Assembly: GCA_002685935.1 (NCBI GenBank)
Contig: NYZD01000007.1
Coordinates: 1-37,970 of the forward strand
DNA length: 37,970 nucleotides
DNA from: Planctomycetaceae bacterium
GTDB taxonomy: Bacteria; Planctomycetota; Phycisphaerae; Phycisphaerales; Zrk34
Direction: 5' to 3'
Shown: positions 1 through 7,392 of the stretch, one piece after another
Position numbering within the stretch: the stretch's first letter is position 1
How the letters are laid out: every line of letters begins with the position of its first letter
Notes under the pieces: generated by a model
Databases searched by the model: none
The model's input: the letters and a program-made list of their open reading frames with translations, nothing else
What the model was told of the DNA's origin: nothing
Made by a program: the position numbers and the translations under genes

Positions 1-417
1 CCGGTGAATGACACCGTGATCTCAACGGCGATCGACACGCACTTCCTGCTCGATGGCATCCCCCACGCGTTTGATAGTGGTACCGGCGCTCCCCAGGAAA
101 GTGGTGGGGTGTCTGCCAGTGCTGAAGCCGAGACGACCGGCGGCTCTTTGGGCTCCCTGGTGGACACCAGCTTCGGCTCCCAGTTGACGGCCACCTTCAC
201 CCTCACCGGTGCGGTGGGCGACACGATGCAACTGGCTCAGATCGTCACCCCCAATGGCTCCGACATCACTGTCGTGGCAGATGTTGCGACCTCCACTGGC
301 GTCAAGGACGTCACCGCGCAGTTCACGTTCACCCCGGTTATCGGCACCGAGATCCCCACTCCCGCGGCCCTGCCGATGGGTCTGATGGGTCTGGCGCTCA
401 TCCGTCGTCGTCGCTAA
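1..417 (+). CDS. PEP-CTERM-like sorted surface protein, 3' part (5' end outside window)
   Basis: The reading frame is open from the first base of the window, and the only early start candidate is a GTG at position 4 with no visible ribosome binding site, so this is probably the C-terminal part of a longer secreted protein. The visible region is rich in Thr, Ser, Gly and Val with no cysteine, typical of an extracellular beta-rich domain. The last 22 residues form a sorting tail: IPTPAALP, then a hydrophobic stretch (MGLMGLALI), then four arginines at the very end. This is the architecture of PEP-CTERM signals that exosortases recognise, with PTP in place of PEP. An exosortase gene lies about 1.3 kb downstream, so it is a plausible substrate. 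The function of the visible domain is not recognised. Confidence 0.75.
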   Translation, partial: PVNDTVISTAIDTHFLLDGIPHAFDSGTGAPQESGGVSASAEAETTGGSLGSLVDTSFGSQLTATFTLTGAVGDTMQLAQIVTPNGSDITVVADVATSTGVKDVTAQFTFTPVIGTEIPTPAALPMGLMGLALIRRRR

Positions 418-760
418 TGGCGATCGACCGTGAAACAACCGACCGGGAGACTTGGACCGGTCCCCTCTAACACGCATTCTCCGCTCGTCGCTTCACGGTG
501 GCGAGCGGATTTTTCTTGGGGGGGTTGACGGCGGGGAGGATTTCTCGTTACATGAAGGGCTCGCGGCCGTTCGCGATCCCATGCTTGCGTCCGGTAACTG
601 ATGTGTCGCTCGGTCGAGCGGCTGGGCAATGGAATTATCGTACATAGTTCACACTGCCCCCGGATTTGTTCGATAAACGTCGGGTAGGAATGCCATTTGA
701 ACCGTTTCTTCAGGTGGGACGTATGTTGTAAGGAATGGCCCGCGCTTGGAGTCTGGAGGT
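418..760. other. Intergenic region upstream of the exosortase/EPS operon
   Basis: After the terminator at 481-516 there is no convincing open frame. A TTGACG at 525-530 resembles a -35 box, but the matching -10 position (GTTACA, 547-552, 16-base spacer) is weak. An AT-richer patch around 631-648 could also hold a promoter. The promoter for the long downstream operon must lie in this interval unless transcription reads through, but I cannot place it with confidence. Confidence 0.4.
481..516 (+). terminator. Rho-independent terminator after the PEP-CTERM gene
   Basis: Inverted repeat ccgctcg (481-487) and cgagcgg (502-508) with a 14-base loop, followed directly by attttt. It lies 64 bases after the stop codon of the sorted protein and separates it from the exosortase operon. 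Confidence 0.75.
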
Positions 761-1747
761 ATGTCCGCCATCGGAATGGAGGAGTCCCAACGCACGGCTT
801 TTGGTGCGCCCGCCGGCGATAACGCCCGTGGTCGTGATGTATTGCGCCGTATCCGAGCCGTCGTGCTGCTCGCCGGCTCCACCGGTTGGCGAAACCTAAG
901 CGCCTCTTTGCGCCAGTCCGTGCTGGACCTGCCCATCGATTCTGAATCATCCGTCATCCAGCAATGGCAATCCCAAATCCGTGAAATGGCCGGTGGCCTG
1001 GACCTGCCCCACGTCTCCGTCCGGCTGATGATCGATCCCGCTTCGCTTGAGCCCACCTCACGACAGGACTGTCCGCGCGCCAAGCTGTCGGTCGAACGCG
1101 ATCCATATGAATACCGAGGCAGTGGCGGGGTGCTCTACGACGTCAGCCATGACTACGATGGAGATGACTGGTTGCTCGTCGCCAGCGGCGGGCAGGTCCT
1201 GTTCCAGCCGCTGGCCGACCTGGCTGAACGGATGGCTGATCGCGGTGGCGATGTCTGCGTCGTTGCACATGAGGACGGCACCCCGTCGGGGCTCATGCTG
1301 ATTCGCGCCGCCTGCCTCAGCGTGATTCCCGCCATCGGGTTTGTCGACATGAAAGAACAGGCACTACCGCGTATCGCCGAGGATTACCAGGTCAACGTCA
1401 TGCGTCTGGACCAGATCAGCGGCATGCCCATCCGCACCCTGGATGGCTACATTGCCGCCTTGCGCCAGCGCCATTTGCAGCTCAGTGGTGACACGAGTTG
1501 GGAGAATGCTTTCGCCGAACGGCGGCCCGTGTTCCAGATCGTTCAAGACGGCACATCGGTATCCGACGACGCGGAACTGCAGGATTCGGTCGTCCTGGAG
1601 GGCGGACGTGTCGCGGCCGGCGCTGTGGTGGTCCGATCGATCGTCAGTGGGCGCGGCAACGTGCCGGCTGGGCGCATGGTCGTGGATCAGATTGTCGCGT
1701 CGTCGGCCGGCCCTCGCCCGCGCCCTGGCCAGGGGGGACCATCATGA
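761..1747 (+). CDS. Degenerate sugar nucleotidyltransferase-like protein with C-terminal hexapeptide-type segment
   Basis: About 328 residues. The N-terminal part contains VVLLAGSTGWRN followed by a segment ending LDLPID, which resembles the VLAGGxGTRL...P opening of NDP-sugar pyrophosphorylases but lacks the canonical GG-GTRL signature. The C-terminal part (LQDSVVLEGGRVAAGAVVV and onward) looks like the left-handed beta-helix turns seen in GlmU or GlgC-type enzymes. It is therefore probably a diverged nucleotidyltransferase relative that may have lost catalysis. The start is uncertain: ATG 761 has GGAGG only one base upstream, TTG 746 has AAGGA 11 bases upstream, and ATG 776 is also possible. 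It overlaps the exosortase start by 4 bases (ATGA), so the two are translationally coupled, and its role is probably linked to the exosortase/EPS system. Confidence 0.6.
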   Translation: MSAIGMEESQRTAFGAPAGDNARGRDVLRRIRAVVLLAGSTGWRNLSASLRQSVLDLPIDSESSVIQQWQSQIREMAGGLDLPHVSVRLMIDPASLEPTSRQDCPRAKLSVERDPYEYRGSGGVLYDVSHDYDGDDWLLVASGGQVLFQPLADLAERMADRGGDVCVVAHEDGTPSGLMLIRAACLSVIPAIGFVDMKEQALPRIAEDYQVNVMRLDQISGMPIRTLDGYIAALRQRHLQLSGDTSWENAFAERRPVFQIVQDGTSVSDDAELQDSVVLEGGRVAAGAVVVRSIVSGRGNVPAGRMVVDQIVASSAGPRPRPGQGGPS

Positions 1748-2751
1748 TCCAACTTCCCCGATCGCTCATCCGTAGCGGCTGGTCCTGGTGGCACGTCATT
1801 GGGGCGTTCGTCGCCGCCTTGCTCGGCGTGGTCGCCACGTTTGATGCGTGGCGCGATATCTTTGAGATCGCCCGGAAGGATCCTGAATACAGCCATATTT
1901 TCCTGGTACTCCCCGTCGTCGCCTGGTTGGTGTGGGTCCGACGCCGGCGCCTTCGCCTGTCTCGTCCCGGCCCGTCGTGGTTGGGCCCCATCATGGCCAT
2001 GTGCGGGTGGGCGCTGATGTCCTACGGGTTCTTCCACGCCGCGTCGTTCTGGGCGCCGATCATGCGAGGCCTGATTTCGGCCGGGATCTGGCTCGTCGAT
2101 CTGATTGGTCTCGAGGGGCTGGCCCTCTCGTTGCGGCACCAACTCATCGACAGCCAGGTGCAGGTGTTCATGCACGCCGGCGCGGTGATCGCCGTGATCG
2201 GCTGCTTCATCGCCGTCGCCGGCCGCGACGTGCTGTTCCGTTTCATGCCCGCCTTCCTCGTCCTGGTATTCCTCGTGCCCATTCCAGGTTACCTCCGCGT
2301 CAAGATCGCGCTGCCGCTTCAGCAGGGCACCGCCGCGATCACCGAGTGGGTGCTCTTGGCGCTTGGCGCCGACGTCCAGCGATCCGTCAACTCGCTGAAG
2401 GTAAACGGCCAGGAAGTCACCGTCGCCGAAGCCTGCAACGGGCTGCGCATGGTCTTTGCGCTGTTCCTCGTGTCCTACGCTTTTGCCTATAGCTCCCTGC
2501 TGCGCGAATACGTCCGCGTGCTGATCGTCGCCGCCAGCCCGCTGACCGCCATGTTGTGCAACGTGATTCGACTGATCCCCACCGCTTGGGTGTTCGGGTG
2601 GATGACCAAGGACATGGCCGACCTCTTCCACAAAATCGGCGGCTGGGTCATGTTGGTCGTGGGCCTGTTCATGTTGATGGGCATTATCCGTGTCTTGCGC
2701 TGGGCCATGCTCCCCATCACGCGCTACAGTTTGGCATATGAGAACGGTTAG
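1744..2751 (+). CDS. Exosortase (PEP-CTERM sorting transpeptidase)
   Basis: A 335-residue multi-pass inner-membrane protein. Exosortases cleave the C-terminal PEP-CTERM tail of secreted proteins and pass them to the cell surface. The catalytic triad can be read directly: Cys231 in EACNGLRM, Arg276 in CNVIRLIPTAW and His296 in DLFHKIGGWVM, each within or next to a hydrophobic segment as in the family. The N-terminus also has the typical YSHIFLVLPVVAWLVW segment. ATG 1744 was chosen because it overlaps the preceding stop by 4 bases and the hydrophobic protein begins shortly afterwards; the frame stays open further upstream, but there its translation is arginine-rich shadow sequence. It is followed after 17 bases by an EpsI-family gene, the usual partner. 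The exosortase subtype cannot be assigned by eye. Confidence 0.93.
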   Translation: MIQLPRSLIRSGWSWWHVIGAFVAALLGVVATFDAWRDIFEIARKDPEYSHIFLVLPVVAWLVWVRRRRLRLSRPGPSWLGPIMAMCGWALMSYGFFHAASFWAPIMRGLISAGIWLVDLIGLEGLALSLRHQLIDSQVQVFMHAGAVIAVIGCFIAVAGRDVLFRFMPAFLVLVFLVPIPGYLRVKIALPLQQGTAAITEWVLLALGADVQRSVNSLKVNGQEVTVAEACNGLRMVFALFLVSYAFAYSSLLREYVRVLIVAASPLTAMLCNVIRLIPTAWVFGWMTKDMADLFHKIGGWVMLVVGLFMLMGIIRVLRWAMLPITRYSLAYENG

Positions 2752-2768
2752 GCGGAGTGTTACAAGAA

Positions 2769-3497
2769 ATGACCAAGTCCAGATTCAGTAAAGTCCTCTG
2801 CATGATCGTGACCCTCGCCGTGTTGATCGGCGCCGGGTTCGAGACGCACGGGCGCCTCGACCGAGGCCGCATCAACGACTTCCACGAAGCTGTCGAACAC
2901 CAGTACAGAACGGTCATTGCCCCCAAGCTGGAGAACCTGGGCCCCAATGATGAATGGGAGGGCGATCAGTTGCCCGTCACCCCCGAAGCCATCGCGTTGT
3001 TGCGCCCCAACTTCATCTTTGAGCGCCGATACAATAACGGTCGTGTCGGCTTCACCGTGTTGATGAGTCAGACCCGCGACGCCCGAGACATGCTCGGCCA
3101 CTATCCGCCGATCTGTTACACCGGTCAGGGATGGCGGCTGACCCGCCAGGTTGAGCAGCCCAAGGACAGGTGGGTCGTGGATGACGTGTCGATTGCCGTG
3201 ATGGAGTATGACTTTCGGCGCAGCTATGAGTTCAGCGTCGACGAGGAGGAGGTCCAGACCTATCTCGTCGTGCGGAACTTCATGATCCTGCCCGACCGCA
3301 ATTCCGTCTGGGATATGGATCTCGTCGATAAGCACCAGGAAGATTTCCGGAAGCGCGGCTACGGAGCGGCCCAGGTCCAGATCGTGTTCTATGGCGAAAC
3401 GACGACGATGGGTTTTCGCGATGACATCACCACGATGCTGATCACCACGCTCGAACCGCTACTCAAGACGATTCTTAATGGGGTTGTCATAGAATGA
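2769..3497 (+). CDS. EpsI-family exosortase-associated protein
   Basis: A 242-residue protein with one N-terminal membrane segment (about residues 8-26) and a periplasmic domain. The hallmark is HYPPICYTGQGW around Cys116, which matches the conserved P-x-C-Y-x-G-x-GW motif of the EpsI/DUF3485 family. Members are encoded next to, or fused to, exosortases and are needed for exopolysaccharide production in some bacteria; their biochemical role is not settled. ATG 2769 is preferred (GGAG 11 bases upstream) over GTG 2757. The stop overlaps the next start as ATGA, so it is coupled to the Wzc-like gene. Confidence 0.85.
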   Translation: MTKSRFSKVLCMIVTLAVLIGAGFETHGRLDRGRINDFHEAVEHQYRTVIAPKLENLGPNDEWEGDQLPVTPEAIALLRPNFIFERRYNNGRVGFTVLMSQTRDARDMLGHYPPICYTGQGWRLTRQVEQPKDRWVVDDVSIAVMEYDFRRSYEFSVDEEEVQTYLVVRNFMILPDRNSVWDMDLVDKHQEDFRKRGYGAAQVQIVFYGETTTMGFRDDITTMLITTLEPLLKTILNGVVIE

Positions 3498-5962
3498 ACC
3501 AGGACACTCAATTGCTTGCGATCGATTCGAACCCCCCGGTCCAAAACGCCGATGCGCCCGAGCCAACGACCGAAGCAGCGCCGGTCAATCCGCTCACGCT
3601 CATACATCGGTTGCTGCGCGGACGCTATCACTGGGCCATCATTCTTGGGTTCGTGTTCGGCACTGGCGGTGTATTGGCCGGATACCACTTCTTCGAGCCC
3701 AAGTTTGACAGCATCGGCTTGATCCGAATCAAGCCCACCGTCGACGATCCCATGAACCCGCGCGAAGAGGTCATGCAAATGTACGAACAGTTCGTCCGGT
3801 CGCAGGTGATTCTCGTCAAGCAGCCGCGCATCATTCTGGCCGCGATGGAAACCGAAACCTGGCTCAAGACGAATCGCGGCACCACCGGAGATCGCGAGGC
3901 CGTCATCAAATTCACCGAGGCGCTGGAAGCCGTTAACACGCCTCGCACCGAGCATGTCGTCGTGCGATTCACCGACACCAATCGCGTTGTGGCGAGGGCG
4001 GGCGTCACCGCGGTGCTCGAGGCCTATGACGAAATCTACGGTGAAGTCAAAACGAACGCCATCACTCGGGATCTCAATCTGATCCAAGAGCAGAAGAAGA
4101 GCGTGCTGTCTAATCTGCGCACCGTCGAGGGGAAGATCGAACGCCTCACGTCGTCCCACGGGGGCGCCGATAATCTCAGGTCTGAATACACCTCAAGAAA
4201 AAACGATTTGGAGTATCTCGAACGCAGCAAACGCGATCTGACGCTGGATATAGACACGCACGACCTCGTCGCATCCGAACACGACACGGACACTGAAGAT
4301 GGTGGTTCCCGCATCGACGACCTGTACGACCTGGCCAGGAACGATCCTGAACTCGATAAACTGCTGAACGACAGGAGTAATCTGCAACGCACCCTGCAGC
4401 AGCTGCTCGTCGATCGCGGCAAGAATCACCCACGGGTGAAGGCGGCGTTCGGTAGCCTTCAGGTCGTCCAGCAGCAGATTGACGCGCGCGCCAGCGGCCA
4501 GCGCGGCGCGCCGTACGACGGCGCGCCGGATGACGGTGATGGGTCGCTCAATCCCGCGGACCCGCCGGATCTCGCCATGGCCCGGATGCGAGTCAAGGAA
4601 TTGGAGACGCTGATTAAACAGGTCAGAGAAGATGTCACCTCGCTTGGCAAGAAGCAGGATCAGCTCGCCAGCCATGAAGCCGAGGAAACGCGTTACAAGG
4701 ATCAGCGTACGAACTTTCTGAATCGTGAGCAAAGTCTGAAATTGCAGACCTTTGTGCCGGGTCAGATCGAGATCGCAGCAACAGGATCCGAACCCCTCGA
4801 ACCCTCCGTCGATCCTCGCACGAAATACATGCCCTTCTTCGGTTTCGTCGGCGCCGTGTTCGGCGTGGGACTCATGTTGTTGCGCGGTCTGCTCGATCAC
4901 CGACTGCATGACTCGGCCGACGCCCAGTTGTCCATGGCGCAGGCCCGCATGCTTGGTGTGCTCCCGCACCTGCCCGATGATTTGTCAGAGCCCGAGCAGG
5001 CCGGCATCGCAGCGCACTGTGTGCACCACATCCGCGCGCTGATGCAGTTGGCGCCCGACGGCCGTCGACCACAGGTCTATGCCGTCACCAGCCCCGCTTC
5101 GGAGGACGGTAAGACAAGTCTGGCGCTCGCCACGGGGCTTTCGTTTGCTGCCGCCGACTACAAAACACTGCTCATCGATTGCGACCTCTCCGGGGGCGGC
5201 CTGACCGATCGCACCAACGCGATCCTTCGCCGCAAGATCGGGCAGATCCTGCTCCGCGATGGTCTGGTCAGCGCAGCCCAACTCGATGAGGCACTCGATC
5301 GCGCAGAGAATACGCCCGGGGCGCGACTCGGTGAGACGCTCATCAACATGGGTCATATCAGTGAAGCCGATCTCAATAGCGCACTGAGCCTGCAGGAACA
5401 CGCGTCAGTCGGATTGTTGGATTGCATGGCGGGCGAAAGCCTGGACGACTGCGTGTTCGCCACCGGCATCACCGGACTGAGCGTCTTGCCCGTTGGATCA
5501 GCCCGTGCCAGTCACATCGCCAAACTGTCGCCGGCCGGCGTCCAACGTATTCTCAATGAAGCAAGGGAAACCTATGAAGTGATTATCGTCGATACCGGTC
5601 CGGTCCAGGGATCGCTTGAGGCCTCCATCGTCTCGCCGCTCGCCGATGGCGTCGTCTTCGTCGTGTCGCGCGGTAACGATCGACCCGCTGCCGAGCGCGC
5701 CCTCAGTCATCTCGATCAGATCGGCGCGAAGATTCTGGGCATCGTGTTCAATCGTGCGGCCGAATCCGATGTGCGAGCGATCTCATTCTCCAACGCGTCA
5801 TCGCAGCCGCCGGTTGACGAGGATATTGATCGCCCGATTACAGAACGGACGAAGCGCGAGCATCAATCCGCGTCACGGTTCGGGCCCATTGCCCGCGCCG
5901 TGGCATCCTATAGTCAGGGGTCCGAATCCGATCAAGACGAAGCCGAGGCCAAGGAAAGTTGA
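3494..5962 (+). CDS. Wzz/Wzc-type polysaccharide co-polymerase with BY-kinase-like ATPase and embedded MshEN-like domain
   Basis: An 822-residue inner-membrane protein controlling polysaccharide chain length and export. The order is a cytoplasmic N-terminus, TM1 (about 44-64), a periplasmic Wzz-type domain with long helical coiled-coil segments (about 180-430), TM2 (about 445-465) and a cytoplasmic P-loop domain. Walker A is SPASEDGKTS (Lys540), Walker A' is LLIDCDLS (Asp562, Asp564) and Walker B is VIIVDTGP (Asp700). Unusually, residues 581-634, between A' and B, form a tandem repeat of the type KIGQILLRDGLV... and RLGETLINMGHI..., matching the MshEN/T2SSE N-terminal consensus that binds cyclic-di-GMP. 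The C-terminal tail has a single Tyr instead of the tyrosine cluster of classical BY kinases, so autophosphorylation is doubtful. Start ATG 3494 overlaps the previous stop. Confidence 0.9.
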   Translation: MNQDTQLLAIDSNPPVQNADAPEPTTEAAPVNPLTLIHRLLRGRYHWAIILGFVFGTGGVLAGYHFFEPKFDSIGLIRIKPTVDDPMNPREEVMQMYEQFVRSQVILVKQPRIILAAMETETWLKTNRGTTGDREAVIKFTEALEAVNTPRTEHVVVRFTDTNRVVARAGVTAVLEAYDEIYGEVKTNAITRDLNLIQEQKKSVLSNLRTVEGKIERLTSSHGGADNLRSEYTSRKNDLEYLERSKRDLTLDIDTHDLVASEHDTDTEDGGSRIDDLYDLARNDPELDKLLNDRSNLQRTLQQLLVDRGKNHPRVKAAFGSLQVVQQQIDARASGQRGAPYDGAPDDGDGSLNPADPPDLAMARMRVKELETLIKQVREDVTSLGKKQDQLASHEAEETRYKDQRTNFLNREQSLKLQTFVPGQIEIAATGSEPLEPSVDPRTKYMPFFGFVGAVFGVGLMLLRGLLDHRLHDSADAQLSMAQARMLGVLPHLPDDLSEPEQAGIAAHCVHHIRALMQLAPDGRRPQVYAVTSPASEDGKTSLALATGLSFAAADYKTLLIDCDLSGGGLTDRTNAILRRKIGQILLRDGLVSAAQLDEALDRAENTPGARLGETLINMGHISEADLNSALSLQEHASVGLLDCMAGESLDDCVFATGITGLSVLPVGSARASHIAKLSPAGVQRILNEARETYEVIIVDTGPVQGSLEASIVSPLADGVVFVVSRGNDRPAAERALSHLDQIGAKILGIVFNRAAESDVRAISFSNASSQPPVDEDIDRPITERTKREHQSASRFGPIARAVASYSQGSESDQDEAEAKES
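5234..5395 (+). other. MshEN-like tandem motif inserted in the Wzc ATPase domain
   Basis: Sub-gene domain, residues 581-634. The second motif (611-634) has Arg1, Leu2, Gly3, Leu6, Ile7, Gly10, Ile12, Leu17, Leu21 and Gln24, fitting every fixed position of the 24-residue MshEN consensus except the loosely hydrophobic position 11, which is His. The first motif (581-604) keeps Gly3, Leu6, Leu7, Gly10, Leu11, Val12, Leu17 and Leu21 but has Lys at position 1 and Ala at position 24. The two motifs are joined by six residues. In MshE-type ATPases two such motifs together bind cyclic-di-GMP; binding here is inferred. Confidence 0.75.
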
Positions 5963-7392
5963 TCCAGAATCAACAAGCCATTGAATTGGACACCAGCGAT
6001 CATCCGACGGTGTGGGGTCTGGATCTCACGCAATTGCACGATCGGTTCTGGGCTGCCCGCGGTGTGCAGGTTGTGCGTCAGGGCGAGCCGTCAGAAATCG
6101 TTGATGACGCTGAACTGTTCCTTCTGACCGATCCCAGGCTGCTGTGCATCTTCAAGATGGGTCGGGTCATCGAGGTGCTCAGTTGGGAGGACCCTGATGT
6201 CCTCTGGGTGCGACTGCACGACCGGCGCGAGCATGGCTACCGCGAGGATGTCGTCACCGACAACGACGGTAGGCTCGTCCGTTTCGACCGTGTCTACGAC
6301 GGGACCGATTCGCGGCTTGCCCGCGTCGCGCTGACGTCGGACCCGCAGATCGCGCGGCTGTGGCAATCGTCACCCGACCCTCGTGCCGCATGGCGACGGC
6401 TACGTCAGGTCGTCTCCAGGCGGTACCGGTCGACGACCTCAGTAGCCGCCAGCGTATTCGATCGATCCATCCCGCGCGAGGCGATGAGTTTTGTCGAAAC
6501 GCTGATGCGCACATGGAAACGTCCCGACGCGAGCATCGCCCGCATCAGGCGGTCGAGCCCCGGTATCTGGCAATACGACCACGGCGCTGGGGTGACGGAC
6601 ACCCAATTGGTCGGCCCGCTCTGGATTGGCGCCGGACGCGAGCTGGACCACAGCGGCACCGTCGTCGGACCCGCCGTATTCTGGGATGACCCCGACGCCC
6701 TGCCCGAAATCCAGACGTTCATGTGGCGTGAGATTCAGCCCGCCGAGGTCTTCGAACGGGCCGAAGGCATGGCCGCAGGGTCCATGATCGGCCGTTTCCT
6801 CAAACGGGCGTTCGACATCGTCTTTGCCTTGATCGTCCTGCTCGTGACCCTGCCGATCTGCCCCATCATCATGTTCTTGACCTGGATCGAGGACGGTCGC
6901 CCGTTCTTCTACGCCCAGCAGCGCGAAACGTTGGGCGGAAGGCAGTTTGGCTGCATCAAGTTCAGATCCATGCGCCGGGACGCCGATCAGATCAAGCTGG
7001 ATCTGCAACAAGCCAATCAGGCCGACGGCCCCCAGTTCTTTATGGATGAAGATCCGCGCATCACGCGCATTGGCCGCGTTATTCGAAAGCTCAACCTCGA
7101 TGAACTGCCGCAGTTCATTCACGTGCTCTCCGGACAAATGTCCGTCGTCGGGCCAAGACCCAGCCCGAGGCAGGAAAACCAGTTCTGCCCTCAGTGGCGC
7201 GAAGCACGTCTAAGTGTGCGGCCCGGCATCACCGGATTGTGGCAGATCAAACGCAGCCGACGAGCCGGCATGGATTTCCAGGAATGGATCATGTACGACA
7301 TTGAGTATGTCGAACGCGCCAGCTTCTGGCTCGACCTTTATATCATCTGGCGAACCGTCGTCATACTGATTCGCGGAATGGATCGATCATGA
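5959..7392 (+). CDS. Initiating sugar-phosphate transferase (WcaJ/PglC-type polyprenyl-phosphate transferase) with extra N-terminal domain
   Basis: A 477-residue protein that should transfer a sugar-1-phosphate from a nucleotide sugar to undecaprenyl phosphate, starting repeat-unit synthesis at the inner membrane. The C-terminal half (about 275-477) is a complete bacterial sugar transferase domain: KRAFDIVFALIV membrane segment (281-303), KFRSM (Lys334), DELPQ (Asp381), VGPRP and RPGITGLWQI (from Arg421). Instead of the usual membrane helices with a CoA-binding-like domain, the N-terminal ~270 residues are soluble, with a stretch (LVGPLWIGAGRELDHSGTVV) resembling a hexapeptide beta-helix. This echoes the C-terminus of the nucleotidyltransferase-like gene at 761. 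The start is TTG, overlapping the wzc stop as TTGA, with AAGGA 4 bases upstream; no in-frame ATG occurs before the conserved FKMGRV segment. Confidence 0.88.
   Translation: MIQNQQAIELDTSDHPTVWGLDLTQLHDRFWAARGVQVVRQGEPSEIVDDAELFLLTDPRLLCIFKMGRVIEVLSWEDPDVLWVRLHDRREHGYREDVVTDNDGRLVRFDRVYDGTDSRLARVALTSDPQIARLWQSSPDPRAAWRRLRQVVSRRYRSTTSVAASVFDRSIPREAMSFVETLMRTWKRPDASIARIRRSSPGIWQYDHGAGVTDTQLVGPLWIGAGRELDHSGTVVGPAVFWDDPDALPEIQTFMWREIQPAEVFERAEGMAAGSMIGRFLKRAFDIVFALIVLLVTLPICPIIMFLTWIEDGRPFFYAQQRETLGGRQFGCIKFRSMRRDADQIKLDLQQANQADGPQFFMDEDPRITRIGRVIRKLNLDELPQFIHVLSGQMSVVGPRPSPRQENQFCPQWREARLSVRPGITGLWQIKRSRRAGMDFQEWIMYDIEYVERASFWLDLYIIWRTVVILIRGMDRS

Noticed and set aside
736-750. Sigma-54-like promoter (TGGCCCG then TTGGA)
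   Set aside because: The -12 GC dinucleotide is absent and the spacing is wrong; it also overlaps the likely start region of the first operon gene.
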